From Paracoccaceae bacterium (lineage in GTDB: Bacteria; Pseudomonadota; Alphaproteobacteria; Rhodobacterales; Rhodobacteraceae), in assembly GCA_014872815.1 (NCBI GenBank), contig WKFK01000011.1:62001-126000 (forward strand): 64,000 nucleotides of DNA, written 5' to 3'. Positions 7,340 through 17,123 of the stretch are shown piece after piece (position 1 is the first letter of the stretch; every line of letters begins with the position of its first letter). Below the pieces are notes generated by a model. It was given only the letters and a program-made list of their open reading frames with translations. It was not told where the DNA came from and ran no database searches. A program made the position numbers and the translations under genes.

Positions 7340-8572
7340 CTACTCCGCAGCAGCGGCCAGAGGACGCGTCAGGCGAGTTTCATTGCCCTTTTCAGGATGA
7401 CGCGGGATCAAGAAGGCCAAGCCCAGCGACACCGCCGCCATAGAGGCCGCCAGCACATAGACAGCACCAGGGGAGGCCAGCCAAAGAAGCCCCAGCAGAA
7501 CCGGCAAGAACACCGCTGCGATGTGGTTGATCGTAAAGGCCACAGCCGCCGTCGGCGCCATGTCCTCTGGATCGGCAATCTTCTGGAAGTAAGTCTTCAA
7601 CGCCAATGCCAGAGAAAACAGCAGGTGATCCACCACATAGAGCGTTGCTGCCAGCATAATGCCCCAACCGAAGAAATAGATGCCACCATAGGCCAGGAAG
7701 ACAATCACAAGACCAGCGTATTCAAAGATCAACGTGCGCCGCTCCCCAAACTTCGACACAGCGCCGCCGATCAAAGGTGCAAAGAGCATGTTGGCAATCA
7801 GGTTGATCAGATACAGCGCGGTGATCTCATGCACATCAAAGCCAAAGCGCTCGACCATCATGAAGCCTGCAAAGACCACGAAAATCTGCCGCCGCGCACC
7901 CGCCATGAACTGCATCGCATAATAAAGCCAGTAGCGCTTTTTCAGTACCATTTTGCGTGCCTGCGGCGTGCGGCCTTCAAACTGAGGGAACGCCACGAAA
8001 CAATAAAGCGCAATCAGTGCCGTGATCCCACCGCCTGCGAGGTAGACCACATCGTAGTCCCAGTTGTAGCGTTTCCACCCCAGCACAATGATGCCGTAAG
8101 CCAGCAAAGTGGCCGCCGATCCCGCCGCCACAAGCCACCCCAAAACCTTGGGAGCACGCTTCTTGTCCAGCCATTGCAACTGCAGCGACTGGTTCACGGT
8201 TTCATAGTAATGAAAGCCAATCGAACTCAGCAGGGTGATCATCAAGATTCCGCCCATGGTCGGGAAATAGGCCGTGACTGCGGTCGCAATCCCAAGCAAA
8301 GCCAGCGACAACAGCCCGAGCACCTGCTCCCGAATGAACAGCAACAAGAAGATCACGCCAATTGCCAGAAACCCTGGGATCTCACGCACAGTGTGCAGCA
8401 AGCCAATGTCGGACCCATCAAATTCCGCCACCTCAATCACAAAGTTATTGAGCAGCGCACTCCAGGTGTTGAAGGCGATGGGCATGGCCAGCGCCATGAG
8501 AAACAGCAGCGTGATCGGGCGACGCCACCACGGCAGCAGATGCGCGTCATCAATGGGGATTTTTCTGAACAT
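7340..8572 (-). CDS. Major facilitator superfamily transporter
   Basis: 410 aa from the ATG at 8572 (MFRKIPIDDAH); an in-frame TTG at 8581 is possible. About 12 hydrophobic segments in two halves fit the MFS fold. The loop after the second helix has DIGLLHTVREIPGF, and a basic cytoplasmic loop (FEGRTPQARKMVLKKRYW) divides the halves. Substrate cannot be inferred: the neighbours prmA and priA are housekeeping genes. The tail is charged and ends in Ala/Glu. Confidence 0.82.
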   Translation of the reverse strand: MFRKIPIDDAHLLPWWRRPITLLFLMALAMPIAFNTWSALLNNFVIEVAEFDGSDIGLLHTVREIPGFLAIGVIFLLLFIREQVLGLLSLALLGIATAVTAYFPTMGGILMITLLSSIGFHYYETVNQSLQLQWLDKKRAPKVLGWLVAAGSAATLLAYGIIVLGWKRYNWDYDVVYLAGGGITALIALYCFVAFPQFEGRTPQARKMVLKKRYWLYYAMQFMAGARRQIFVVFAGFMMVERFGFDVHEITALYLINLIANMLFAPLIGGAVSKFGERRTLIFEYAGLVIVFLAYGGIYFFGWGIMLAATLYVVDHLLFSLALALKTYFQKIADPEDMAPTAAVAFTINHIAAVFLPVLLGLLWLASPGAVYVLAASMAAVSLGLAFLIPRHPEKGNETRLTRPLAAAAE

Positions 8573-8659
8573 GTGCAGCAAATACGCCTATCGATACAAA
8601 AAGGCGAGATCAAAAGACGCACAGGTCAGCGTGCGCCTACGCACTTTCGAAAACCGCAG

Positions 8660-10855
8660 TCAGAAAAAACTCTGCGGATCGATGTCGACTGCGAGGCGCA
8701 GGTCCCCTTTCAGGCGGAACTGCCCCACCCATTGCGCCAAAGCGCTCTGCAACGGCGCGGATTTGTCTGCTTTCACCAAGAGCCGCACGCGATGCCGCCC
8801 GCGCACACGCGCTATGGGCGCAGGGGCTGGACCATAAACCTCTGCTCCAATGGCGCGCAGCATACCTGCATTTCGCGCCAACGCATTGCCCAGATCAAAC
8901 ACCTGCGCCACATCGCTACCGGACAGGATAATCCCAGCCATGCGCCCAAACGGCGGCACCACCGCATGACGACGCTCATCGGCTTCGGCTCGCCAGAACC
9001 CGGTCTCGTCGCCAGTCAAAATGGCGCGGATCACTGGATGTTCTGGCTGAAACGTTTGCAGCAAGGCCAAACCAGCCCGCTCGGATCGCCCGGCCCGCCC
9101 CGCAACCTGCCGCATCAACTGAAAGGTTCGCTCGGCGGCTCGGAGGTCGGAGCCTTGCAAACCAAGATCCGCATCAATCACACCCACCAAGGTCAGCAAA
9201 GGGAAGTTGTGCCCCTTCGCCACCAACTGCGTGCCAATGATAATGTCGGCCCCGCCATCGGCAATTGTCCGGATGCTTTCCTTCAGTGCACGCGCCGAGC
9301 CAAACAGATCTGAACTCAGAACCGCCTGTCGTGCGTCTGGCCACAACTCCTGCGCCTCTTCCGCAAGGCGCTCCACGCCCGGCCCCACCGGTGCCAACTT
9401 GCCTTCCACCTCACAAGACGGGCAGGCTTCCGGCATCGGTTTGGTCTCGCCGCATTGGTGGCACAGCAAGCGTTTGAGGAATCGGTGCTCCACCATGCGC
9501 GCATCGCAATTGTCACAGCCAATCTGATGCCCGCAGGCGCGACAGATCGTGACCGGCGCATAGCCCCGCCGGTTGATGAACAGCAGCGCCTGTTCCCCTT
9601 TGGCAATTCGCGCGTCCACCGCCGCCTTCAAACTGGGAGAAATCCACCGGCTGGCAGGCAATTTTTCCGCGCGCATGTCAATCGCCTGCATATCGGGAAG
9701 CACCGACGCCCCATAGCGGCTGGTCAGCTCCAGCTTTTTGTACTTTCCCGCCTCCGCATTGGCCCAGCTTTCCAGACTCGGTGTGGCCGACGCCAAAATC
9801 ACCTGCGCTTCACAAAGCGCCGCCCGCAGCACCGCCATGTCTCGCGCATTATACAACACCCCGTCTTCCTGCTTGTACGATGTGTCGTGCTCTTCATCGA
9901 CAATGATCAGTCCAAGGTCGCGATACGGCAAAAACAGTGCCGACCGCGCGCCTATCACCATCTGCGCACCACCTTCACCAACCATCTTCCAGGTCCGCCG
10001 CCGCTCGGTCATGGTCACACCAGAGTGCCACTCCGCAGGCTTCGCGCCAAACCGCGCTTCCACGCGGGTTAAGAATTCTGCGGTGAGGGCGATCTCTGGC
10101 AATAACACAAGTGCCTGCCGCCCCGTGCGCAAGCACTCCGCGACCGCCTCGAGATACACTTCGGTTTTGCCCGAGCCGGTCACACCCCGCAGCAAGGTTG
10201 TACCATAGGTTCCGCTCTGGACCCCCGCGCGCAACTCCGCCGCGCCCGCCTCCTGATCTTCAGACAGCTCTTTGCCACCATAGTCCGGGTCCAGGCGAGG
10301 AAACGGTGTGTCCCGCGGCGCAGCCTCTTCGCGTACGACACCTTGCTTGACCAAGCCCTTGATGACGGAATTGGTCACGCCAGCCATTTCAGACAGCTCG
10401 CCCATAGTGAAGGCAAGATTGCCGTATTCAGACAGGGTTTCCAGCACCCGGCGGCGGGCATCGGTTTGACGGTCCGGTTCCCCTTCCCCGCGCCGGTAGA
10501 TCTTGCGCATCGACGGTGGGTCCGACAGTCCGGGGGCACGGGTCGCCAGCCGCAGCATCGCATTCATCGGAGTCAGTGTATAATCTGCCGCGCGTTGCAG
10601 AAATCCACGCATGTCCGCCCCCATCGGCGCGACGTCCAATGCGCGGTTGGCAGGGCGAATTTTGTTGATGTCGTAATCACCTTTGCCCGGCCCCCACACA
10701 ACCCCAAGCACCCGTCGCGGCCCCAGCGGCACCTCAACAAATGCCCCAAGCAAAACCCCACCTTCCGGCGCCTTGTAGTCCAATACCCGATCCAGCGGCT
10801 GCGTGGTCAGCACCGCTATCAGCGCACCTTCCGGAAAGAACTCTGTCTCGCTCAA
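8660..10855 (-). CDS. priA: Primosomal replication helicase PriA
   Basis: 731 aa using the TTG at 10855 (reads MSETEFFPEGALIAVLTT, GAGGG just upstream), which matches where the family begins; ATG at 10924 or GTG at 10930 would add a 23-25 residue extension with no similarity. PriA recognises stalled forks and reloads the replisome. Visible parts are the N-terminal DNA-binding domain, Walker A TGSGKTEVYLEA, DEEHDTSYKQ (motif II), the eight-Cys zinc region (CRACGHQIGCDNC ... CHQCGETKPMPEACPSC), and helicase motifs V/VI (IIGTQLVAKGHNFPLLTL, QVAGRAGRS). Confidence 0.95.
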   Translation of the reverse strand: MSETEFFPEGALIAVLTTQPLDRVLDYKAPEGGVLLGAFVEVPLGPRRVLGVVWGPGKGDYDINKIRPANRALDVAPMGADMRGFLQRAADYTLTPMNAMLRLATRAPGLSDPPSMRKIYRRGEGEPDRQTDARRRVLETLSEYGNLAFTMGELSEMAGVTNSVIKGLVKQGVVREEAAPRDTPFPRLDPDYGGKELSEDQEAGAAELRAGVQSGTYGTTLLRGVTGSGKTEVYLEAVAECLRTGRQALVLLPEIALTAEFLTRVEARFGAKPAEWHSGVTMTERRRTWKMVGEGGAQMVIGARSALFLPYRDLGLIIVDEEHDTSYKQEDGVLYNARDMAVLRAALCEAQVILASATPSLESWANAEAGKYKKLELTSRYGASVLPDMQAIDMRAEKLPASRWISPSLKAAVDARIAKGEQALLFINRRGYAPVTICRACGHQIGCDNCDARMVEHRFLKRLLCHQCGETKPMPEACPSCEVEGKLAPVGPGVERLAEEAQELWPDARQAVLSSDLFGSARALKESIRTIADGGADIIIGTQLVAKGHNFPLLTLVGVIDADLGLQGSDLRAAERTFQLMRQVAGRAGRSERAGLALLQTFQPEHPVIRAILTGDETGFWRAEADERRHAVVPPFGRMAGIILSGSDVAQVFDLGNALARNAGMLRAIGAEVYGPAPAPIARVRGRHRVRLLVKADKSAPLQSALAQWVGQFRLKGDLRLAVDIDPQSFF

Positions 10856-11034
10856 CTGTCCCTCACACCGCCTTGGCCCGCCAAAAACGTTACCGCTAAC
10901 GGAAAATGCAGCCGCACGGCGCATTCCCACTTCCAGCGGGGCTCTCTATCGGGTAAAGGCAACACAGCCGTAGCGCAATCCCGCAGTTGCAAGCGCTGCC
11001 CCTTCAAACCTGCACACACAGGAGAGGAACAGAC

Positions 11035-11688
11035 ATGAAATTCTTCGTAGACACCGCCGACATCGATGCCATTGCCGAGCTGAACGCCACTGGCATGGTC
11101 GACGGCGTGACCACCAACCCGTCCCTGATCAAAAAATCCGGTCGCGACATTCTCGAAGTCACCAAAGAGATCTGTGATCTTGTTGATGGCCCGGTTTCCG
11201 CCGAAGTAACCGCCATCGACGCGGACGAGATGATCGCCGAAGGCCGCAAGCTGGTCGAGATCGCCGACAACATCGCCGTGAAAGTGCCTTTGACATGGGA
11301 CGGCTTAAAAGCCTGTAAAACCCTGACCGACGATGGCCACAAGGTCAACGTGACCCTGTGCTTCTCCGCCAATCAGGCTCTGCTCGCGGCCAAAGCTGGT
11401 GCAACCTTCATCTCCCCATTCATCGGCCGGCTGGATGACATCAACCTGGATGGCATGGACCTGATCGCCGACATTCGTCAGGTCTATGACAACTATGGTT
11501 TTGAAACCGAAATCCTCGCCGCATCTGTGCGCACCGTGAACCACGCCACGCAATGTGCGCTGGTAGGTGCCGACGTGATGACCGCCCCTCCCGGCGTGAT
11601 CAAATCCATGATCAACCACCCGCTGACCGACAAAGGCCTGGAGCAGTTCCTGGCGGACATTAAGTCGGCTGGCATCAAAATCCTGTAA
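11035..11688 (+). CDS. tal: Transaldolase / fructose-6-phosphate aldolase family
   Basis: 217 aa from the ATG at 11035, with AGGAGAGGAA upstream; a longer in-frame start is not needed. The short type belongs to the TalC/FSA branch. Schiff-base Lys83 is in VKVPLT, with TTNPSL (26-31) and the Asp6 region FVDTAD matching the active site. It moves a dihydroxyacetone unit between sugar phosphates in the non-oxidative pentose phosphate pathway. It is divergent from priA and has its own terminator. Whether it is a true transaldolase or an F6P aldolase cannot be settled by sequence reading alone. Confidence 0.9.
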   Translation: MKFFVDTADIDAIAELNATGMVDGVTTNPSLIKKSGRDILEVTKEICDLVDGPVSAEVTAIDADEMIAEGRKLVEIADNIAVKVPLTWDGLKACKTLTDDGHKVNVTLCFSANQALLAAKAGATFISPFIGRLDDINLDGMDLIADIRQVYDNYGFETEILAASVRTVNHATQCALVGADVMTAPPGVIKSMINHPLTDKGLEQFLADIKSAGIKIL

Positions 11689-11712
11689 GGACTAAACGCC
11701 CTACATCTTTAA

Positions 11713-11740
11713 AGGCTCGGACATCGCTCCGGGCCTTTTT
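11713..11740 (+). terminator. Terminator of tal
   Basis: AGGCTCGGA (11713-11721) pairs with 11728-11736 (one wobble), loop CATCGC, followed by TTTTT. Confidence 0.9.
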
Positions 11741-11816
11741 CGTGGGGGCCATGTGATTGCCCCCCTGTTTGCCCTCATGCTAGGGTTTCTCGCAAAATGA
11801 GGCTGAGCACCCACCA

Positions 11817-12827
11817 ATGAGCACCGCACTTGAGAAATTCCAGCGTTTGGAAGGCACCGCGCTATGGCGGGAAACACCGGATGTTCAACGACGTGAAGTG
11901 ATTGTGTCGCTGGGAGAAGCCACTCTTGTCATCAAAGACAGCCAGGATCGTGCGCTCACCCACTGGTCTTTGCCAGCGGTACGCCGCCTCAATCCCGGAC
12001 AAAGACCTGCAGTGTTTTTTCCGGATGGTGACTCGGATGAAACCTTAGAGATTGATCCATCCCACGATGATCTGGTTGAGGCTATTGAAAAGCTGCGCAA
12101 AGCCGTCGCGCGCCCCCAAAAGGTTTCGGGGCGCTTGCGCAAAACAGTTCTGGCAGTCACAGCGGCGTCTCTTGCTGGTTTAGCGGTCTTTTGGTTGCCT
12201 AATGCACTGGCAAATCACGCTCTACGCGTGGTGCCCACTGTGGCGCGACAGGCCATTGGCCAAGACATGCAACAACTTGCCACCCGCTTGACAGGCCAAC
12301 CCTGCACCGTGCCTTTGGCGATACCAGCCTTGGATGCCCTTCAAAAACGCCTCCAGGTACGCTCTATTTCCGTTCTGCCGAGCGCCCTGCGAGAAGCGAT
12401 CGCCCTGCCCGGAAACATTGTCCTTCTGGGGCGCGACACCATCGAAGACCACGAAGAGCCAGATGTCACCGCCGGTTACATTGTGGCCGCTCAAGCTGCC
12501 TCAACTGACCCCTTGCGTGGCGTTTTGGAAACCGGCGGGATCCGCGCCAGCCTGCGCCTGCTAACCACCGGCGCGCTGCCTGAAGACCTTCTCATTCAAC
12601 ACATAGAAGTGCTGATCAGCAATCCGCCATCAACCGCCGCAGATGACACCTTGATTCAAGCATTTGAAGAGAAACGGGTCCGATTGCAGCCTTACGCTCT
12701 GGCGCGGGACCCATCTGGCGAAAGCACGCTGGCCTTAATTGAGGCCGCCCCTTTCACTGAAGAGCTTCCAGAACCAATCTTGATTGATCGCTATTGGGTG
12801 GCACTGCAAAGCATCTGTGGCAGCTAA
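11817..12827 (+). CDS. Membrane protein with degenerate M48-peptidase-like domain
   Basis: 336 aa. Residues 1-95 form a soluble beta-rich domain, one membrane helix spans 109-127, and the rest would face the periplasm. After it, residues 138-230 follow the pattern of M48 metalloproteases: a VARQAIGQDMQQLATRLTG helix, then LPGNIVLLGRDTIED (197-211), which corresponds to the PGG.I.v..GLl strand-helix of M48 enzymes. The segment where HExxH should stand reads AGYIVAAQAAS (219-229), with no histidine pair. So it looks like a pseudoenzyme. No neighbour explains its role; the next gene, convergent, is a SPOR protein. The M48 link is from pattern memory and should be tested. Confidence 0.6.
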   Translation: MSTALEKFQRLEGTALWRETPDVQRREVIVSLGEATLVIKDSQDRALTHWSLPAVRRLNPGQRPAVFFPDGDSDETLEIDPSHDDLVEAIEKLRKAVARPQKVSGRLRKTVLAVTAASLAGLAVFWLPNALANHALRVVPTVARQAIGQDMQQLATRLTGQPCTVPLAIPALDALQKRLQVRSISVLPSALREAIALPGNIVLLGRDTIEDHEEPDVTAGYIVAAQAASTDPLRGVLETGGIRASLRLLTTGALPEDLLIQHIEVLISNPPSTAADDTLIQAFEEKRVRLQPYALARDPSGESTLALIEAAPFTEELPEPILIDRYWVALQSICGS

Positions 12828-12851
12828 ACACCGCCACAGAACGTGAAAGGG

Positions 12852-14225
12852 TTACTGGCGCACAAACGCGCCGCCAAATCCGGCACTTTGCGCTTTGTTG
12901 AGCGCTGTATTGGCGCTGTCCGCATTGGAGAATGGACCCGCCAGGACCATGCGCTGGGTCACGCCATCCCGCTGATATTTTCCAATCCGCACTGGCAGAC
13001 CAAGACGTTTCACCTGCTTGGCGGCCGCCTGTGCGCTGGCTTGATCCGTGAATGTACCAACCTGAACATAAGGCGTGCCAGCCAATCGCAGGGATTTGGT
13101 CGCGGGCTCAGATTTCGTGGAAACCACAGCAGCAGTGGATGTGTCTGATCGCGCGACCACGGCCGCCCCATCGATTGGCGTGTCAACCAACCTGTAGGGC
13201 ACTCTCTGTGTCCAAATCTGGGCCATCTGGGCCTGGCCAGCGAGTGTCATTTCCGCCCGCCGTTCATTCAGTCGGCCATCGTCAAATGCGCGGCGATACC
13301 CTTCCGGCACAGTGGACACCACCTGCGTGTGCCGATTGGCCTCATACACATGACGCGGCACGACACGCACGTCAGGCGCAACTTCGCCTACCCGAACAAC
13401 TGTTCCCGCTGGCGGGCGACGCAGCGAGCTGTTCTGGTCAAACCGCATCTGGGGCGGCTGTGCTGTTGGGCGACCGGTGCCAGGCGTGACAGGTGACAAG
13501 GCTTGAGGACCGCAACGGACCGCAGATCCCTTCCAAGAGGTAACGCCTTCGCGACACGGGGACACGACACCGGCTGCGCGAGGCGCTTGATTGGATGTCC
13601 GGCGCACCGTTGGTGTCGCTGTTTTGGGCGCTGTTGGCGCGGACTGGACAACCGTTGGCGCAGCAGCAGTAGCGGCCGGAGCAACGGCGCGTGGTATTGT
13701 TTTTTGCGTTGTTGTCGTGGCAGGAAGCGACGCTGTTGGCGTGGTGTAAAGCGGCGCACCTTTGGCCTGCTTAGGTGCCTTCACAGTACGCGGTGTGGCC
13801 TTCGCCGTACTGGTCGCCGCGCTACCGGTGGTACGCGCCGTTGTTGTCGCTGCCACAGGCGCCACAGTCTTTGGAGCAGCGGCCACAGAAGGCGCACCCG
13901 CCTCCGGTGCTGCCGGCTGAATCTGCACCACATTCTTATCAAGTTTTGGCGCTGCACTGGTGGTGGTCTGCGCGTTTGGGAACGTCGGCTTAAACCCGCA
14001 AATAACTTTGCGTTCCCGCGTCACGCGCGGCACCCAAGTTGTCGCCCCATCGACACCTGCGCGGATGTATACACACCCACGGCTGTCAACAAACTGCTTA
14101 CCCTTGAAATCGTTCGGCGGGAATTCCGCCGGCAATTCATTTGAACTAATGGACTGCGCGGTAACCGCACCTACGCCCAAGGAACCCGCGATCAAGCCAA
14201 TCGCAATAACTCTGGTCAGTTTCAT
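12852..14225 (-). CDS. Secreted SPOR-domain protein
   Basis: 457 aa with a signal peptide (cut near AVTAQS, residue 24). Residues 45-80 hold a small Cys-containing domain (DSRGCVYIRAGVDGATTWVPRV). A long low-complexity Pro/Ala/Thr linker (about 90-230) follows. The C-terminus (about 385-457) is a SPOR repeat (YVQVGTFTDQASAQAAAKQV ... VLAGPFSNADSANTALNKA). SPOR domains bind denuded glycan strands of septal peptidoglycan, so a cell-envelope or division role is likely. The linker would span the periplasm. Confidence 0.87.
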   Translation of the reverse strand: MKLTRVIAIGLIAGSLGVGAVTAQSISSNELPAEFPPNDFKGKQFVDSRGCVYIRAGVDGATTWVPRVTRERKVICGFKPTFPNAQTTTSAAPKLDKNVVQIQPAAPEAGAPSVAAAPKTVAPVAATTTARTTGSAATSTAKATPRTVKAPKQAKGAPLYTTPTASLPATTTTQKTIPRAVAPAATAAAPTVVQSAPTAPKTATPTVRRTSNQAPRAAGVVSPCREGVTSWKGSAVRCGPQALSPVTPGTGRPTAQPPQMRFDQNSSLRRPPAGTVVRVGEVAPDVRVVPRHVYEANRHTQVVSTVPEGYRRAFDDGRLNERRAEMTLAGQAQMAQIWTQRVPYRLVDTPIDGAAVVARSDTSTAAVVSTKSEPATKSLRLAGTPYVQVGTFTDQASAQAAAKQVKRLGLPVRIGKYQRDGVTQRMVLAGPFSNADSANTALNKAQSAGFGGAFVRQ

Positions 14226-14226
14226 T

Positions 14227-14280
14227 GTGCCCCCACAAGATGTAGGGGCACCTTAGCCGGATTGTTTACATTGAGTAAAC
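14227..14280 (-). promoter_or_regulatory. Leader hairpin over the ribosome site, and inverted repeat, of the SPOR gene
   Basis: GTGCCCC (14227-14233) pairs with 14245-14251. On the message the 3' arm contains the GGGGG that should serve as ribosome site, one base before the ATG. Further upstream, GTTTAC-ATTGA-GTAAAC (14264-14280) is an inverted repeat that could be an operator. Confidence 0.4.
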
Positions 14281-14302
14281 TGTTGAAAACACGAAATTTG
14301 AC

Positions 14303-14932
14303 CTATTGAGTGCCAAACATGCGGTCACCCGCATCGCCCAATCCCGGCATAATATAGCCCTTTTCGTTCAACCGCTCATCCAGCGCAGCAGTTACGATTG
14401 GCACGTCCGGATGCGCCTCCTTCATACGTGCCACACCTTCTGGAGCCGCCAGAAGACACAGGAAACGGATGTTTTTAGCGCCCTGCTCTTTCAGCAGATC
14501 AATGGCGGCGGCGGAACTGTTACCCGTGGCCAACATCGGGTCCACAGCAATCACCAGACGCTCCCCCAGCTCGCTAGGCGCCTTGAAGTAGTACTGCACC
14601 GGCTCCAGAGTTTCCTCGTCGCGGTACAGTCCAACAAAGCCAACCCGCGCGGACGGCACCAACTCAAGCATCCCGTCAAGCAAACCGTTGCCCGCGCGCA
14701 AAATAGACACCAATGCCAGTTTACGACCCGCCAAAGTCGGCGCATCCATCTCCACCATCGGCGTTTGGATTTTCTTCGTGGTCATCGGCAGTTCGCGGGT
14801 GATTTCATAGGCCAGCAACTGGCTGATCTCACGCAGTAGGCGACGAAATTCCCCGGTTGAGGTGGCCTGATCGCGCATGATGGTCAGCTTGTGCTGTACC
14901 AGCGGGTGATCCACTACTGTCAAATGATCCAT
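14303..14932 (-). CDS. upp: Uracil phosphoribosyltransferase
   Basis: 209 aa, usual length. It converts uracil plus PRPP to UMP in pyrimidine salvage. The family start ([16 protein letters not shown]), the [15 protein letters not shown] region, and the PRPP loop [10 protein letters not shown] are present; the common form of the last is ATGGS, so Gly to Asn is a small variation. [16 protein letters not shown] closes the protein. Last gene of the salvage operon; its ATG overlaps the add stop by one base. Confidence 0.95.
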   Translation of the reverse strand: MDHLTVVDHPLVQHKLTIMRDQATSTGEFRRLLREISQLLAYEITRELPMTTKKIQTPMVEMDAPTLAGRKLALVSILRAGNGLLDGMLELVPSARVGFVGLYRDEETLEPVQYYFKAPSELGERLVIAVDPMLATGNSSAAAIDLLKEQGAKNIRFLCLLAAPEGVARMKEAHPDVPIVTAALDERLNEKGYIMPGLGDAGDRMFGTQ

Positions 14933-15918
14933 CAGGCTTGCTCCAATCGTTTTGCCACTTTGGCTTTGGTATCGGCATCACAGAAAGCTGCGTCAAGTGC
15001 CGTCTGATTAAGCTCCCGGAATACGCTTTCATCCCAGCCAAAGGCTTTGGACAGCTCTTCGTATTCGCGCCGCATGGTGGTGTGGAAAAACGGCGGATCA
15101 TCCGTGCTCACGGTGACCTTCACGCCGGCATCGCGCAGCTTCTGAATGGGGTGGCTGACAAAATCAGGGAACAGGCCCAAAACAACGTTGGAGCCGGGGC
15201 AGACTTCCAGCGTAATCTGACGTGCCACCAATTCTTTCACCAGCTCGGGATCTTCAATACTGCGCACCCCATGTCCAATGCGCTCCACGTTCAGGTCTTT
15301 GATCGCGTCCCAAACGCTTTCCGGCCCGCCAAATTCCCCTGCGTGGGTGGTTAACTGCAAACCAGCTTCTTTGGCTTGATCAAACGCATAAGAGAACGTG
15401 CCCTGCGTGAACTGCCCTTCGTCGCCGCCCATACCAAAGCCGGTTACAAAGTCGCCAGCCGTTTCCGCGGCGCAATGCGCTGTGGTTTTCGACTTGTCCG
15501 CGCCAAAGTGGCGCACAGCCGTTACGACACCACGCAAGGTAATCCCGTGTTTGACCTCCGCGGCATCAGCCGCCTCTTGGATCGCCGCGAGGTATTCGCG
15601 CCACGCGCCAAGGTCACCACCGCCACAGAAATCTGGGCTGATGAAGCTCTCAGTATAAACAACGCCATTCTTGGCGCTTTCTTCCAGGATCGCAGTGGTC
15701 AACCGCGCAAACTCTTCCGGCCCGGTCAAGACAGAGGTTGCTTCCTCATAGGTGCGCAGAAAATGCACAAAATCCCGAAACGCATAACCGCCATTTTCGT
15801 CAAAGATCTTGCTCAGATCGACATTCTTTTCATGTGCTAACTGTTTGATGAATGCAGGCGGGGCCGCCCCTTCATGATGCAGGTGCAGTTCGATTTTCGG
15901 TAGGTCAGCGACACTCAC
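14932..15918 (-). CDS. add: Adenosine deaminase family protein
   Basis: 328 aa from a GTG start with AAGGAG upstream, overlapping the deoB stop (GTGA). The zinc ligands are visible: HxH in ELHLHHEGA (12-14), His in LTTHAGE, and Asp pair STDDPPFF; the catalytic Glu lies in HAGEFGG. IGHGVRS is also typical. The reaction is deamination of adenosine (or, in close relatives, adenine) to inosine (hypoxanthine). The N-terminal motif is HHEGA rather than the HLDGS seen in classical enzymes, so substrate choice is not certain. Its place in a nucleoside operon supports the call. Confidence 0.9.
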   Translation of the reverse strand: MSVADLPKIELHLHHEGAAPPAFIKQLAHEKNVDLSKIFDENGGYAFRDFVHFLRTYEEATSVLTGPEEFARLTTAILEESAKNGVVYTESFISPDFCGGGDLGAWREYLAAIQEAADAAEVKHGITLRGVVTAVRHFGADKSKTTAHCAAETAGDFVTGFGMGGDEGQFTQGTFSYAFDQAKEAGLQLTTHAGEFGGPESVWDAIKDLNVERIGHGVRSIEDPELVKELVARQITLEVCPGSNVVLGLFPDFVSHPIQKLRDAGVKVTVSTDDPPFFHTTMRREYEELSKAFGWDESVFRELNQTALDAAFCDADTKAKVAKRLEQA

Positions 15919-17123
15919 AAGAAACTCCTTCCACGGGGCGGTGTAATCCCCAAATGCGCAGCCACCGTGGCAGCCACGTCAACAAAATCTACGATACCGG
16001 CTTCCTTTGCACCGACACCCGCGGCCAAAACAGGTACGCGCTCGCGGGTGTGGTCGGTTCCGGTCCAGCTTGGGTCATTGCCGTGATCCGCCGTCAGGAT
16101 CAACAGATCATCAGCCTTCAAATTTTGAAGGACCTTTCCAATTTCCAAGTCAAACCACTCCAACGCTCGTGCGTACCCGGAAATGTCGCGGCGATGGCCG
16201 TACAGACTGTCAAACTCCACAAAGTTTGCAAAAGTCAGGCTGCCATCCTCGGCCGTTTCCACCAAGCCCTGCAAATCCTGCATCAGCTTGGCATCCGACC
16301 CTTTCGTGCAATCATCAATGCCCGCCATCGTGAAGATGTCGCCAATCTTGCCAACCCCGTGCACTTTGCCGCCAGCATCCTGTACCCAGTTGGTCAACAA
16401 CGGCTCGGGCGGCGCTATCGCATAATCCCGGCGGTTGGTGGTGCGTGTGAACCCGCTCTCAGCATCGCCCACAAACGGTCGCGCGATCACCCGGCCAATC
16501 TTCATCTCGTGCAATGTCGGCGCAAGATCCTGACACAGCTTTAGCAAGCGCTCGAGACCAAAGGCCTCTTCGTGCGCCGCAATCTGATACACGCTATCCG
16601 CAGAGGTGTAGCAAATCGGCTTGCCGCTTTGGACATGCTCCGCACCAAGGTCGTTGATGACAACCGTGCCAGACGCATGACAATCGCCGAGAATGCCATC
16701 AACACCCGCTAGCTCGCACACCAGTTTGGTAAGATCGACCGGAAAGCATGGCTCTTCTTTGGGAAAATAGCCCCAATCCCAGGGCACCGGCAGGCCAGCC
16801 AGCTCCCAATGCCCGGACGGCGTATCCTTGCCTGGGCTGACCTCAGTCGCCGCCCCCCAAACGCCTTGGGGCACCGCGTCCAGCCCCGGAGTCGCATCAC
16901 CCGATGCCAACCGGCACGCAGCGCCAAGCCCCAAGGCATCGAGATTGGGCACCTGCAGCGGACCGCTGCGTCCTTCCTCGGCCCGCCCCTCTGCACAGGC
17001 CTGTGCAATATGCGCCAGTGTATTTGCACCGGTGTCTGGCGTTTCTTCATTGAAAAACCGCGCCGCATCCGGCGCGCCCCCAATGCCAACCGAGTCCATC
17101 ACAACCAGAAATGCACGTGCCAT
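15915..17123 (-). CDS. deoB: Phosphopentomutase
   Basis: 402 aa. It interconverts (deoxy)ribose 1-phosphate and 5-phosphate, linking nucleoside phosphorolysis to sugar metabolism. The alkaline-phosphatase-fold metal motifs are seen: MDSVGIGGAPDA at the start with the metal Asp, DTPSGHWELAG, and near the end TADHGNDPSWTGTDHTRE. Overlaps deoA by one base and add by four. Confidence 0.95.
   Translation of the reverse strand: MARAFLVVMDSVGIGGAPDAARFFNEETPDTGANTLAHIAQACAEGRAEEGRSGPLQVPNLDALGLGAACRLASGDATPGLDAVPQGVWGAATEVSPGKDTPSGHWELAGLPVPWDWGYFPKEEPCFPVDLTKLVCELAGVDGILGDCHASGTVVINDLGAEHVQSGKPICYTSADSVYQIAAHEEAFGLERLLKLCQDLAPTLHEMKIGRVIARPFVGDAESGFTRTTNRRDYAIAPPEPLLTNWVQDAGGKVHGVGKIGDIFTMAGIDDCTKGSDAKLMQDLQGLVETAEDGSLTFANFVEFDSLYGHRRDISGYARALEWFDLEIGKVLQNLKADDLLILTADHGNDPSWTGTDHTRERVPVLAAGVGAKEAGIVDFVDVAATVAAHLGITPPRGRSFL

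Noticed and set aside
7397-9313. Very long plus-strand open frame (638 codons)
   Set aside because: It is the antisense of the MFS and priA genes; composition is rich in Gln, Arg and His with no domain, as expected for a shadow of GC-rich coding sequence.
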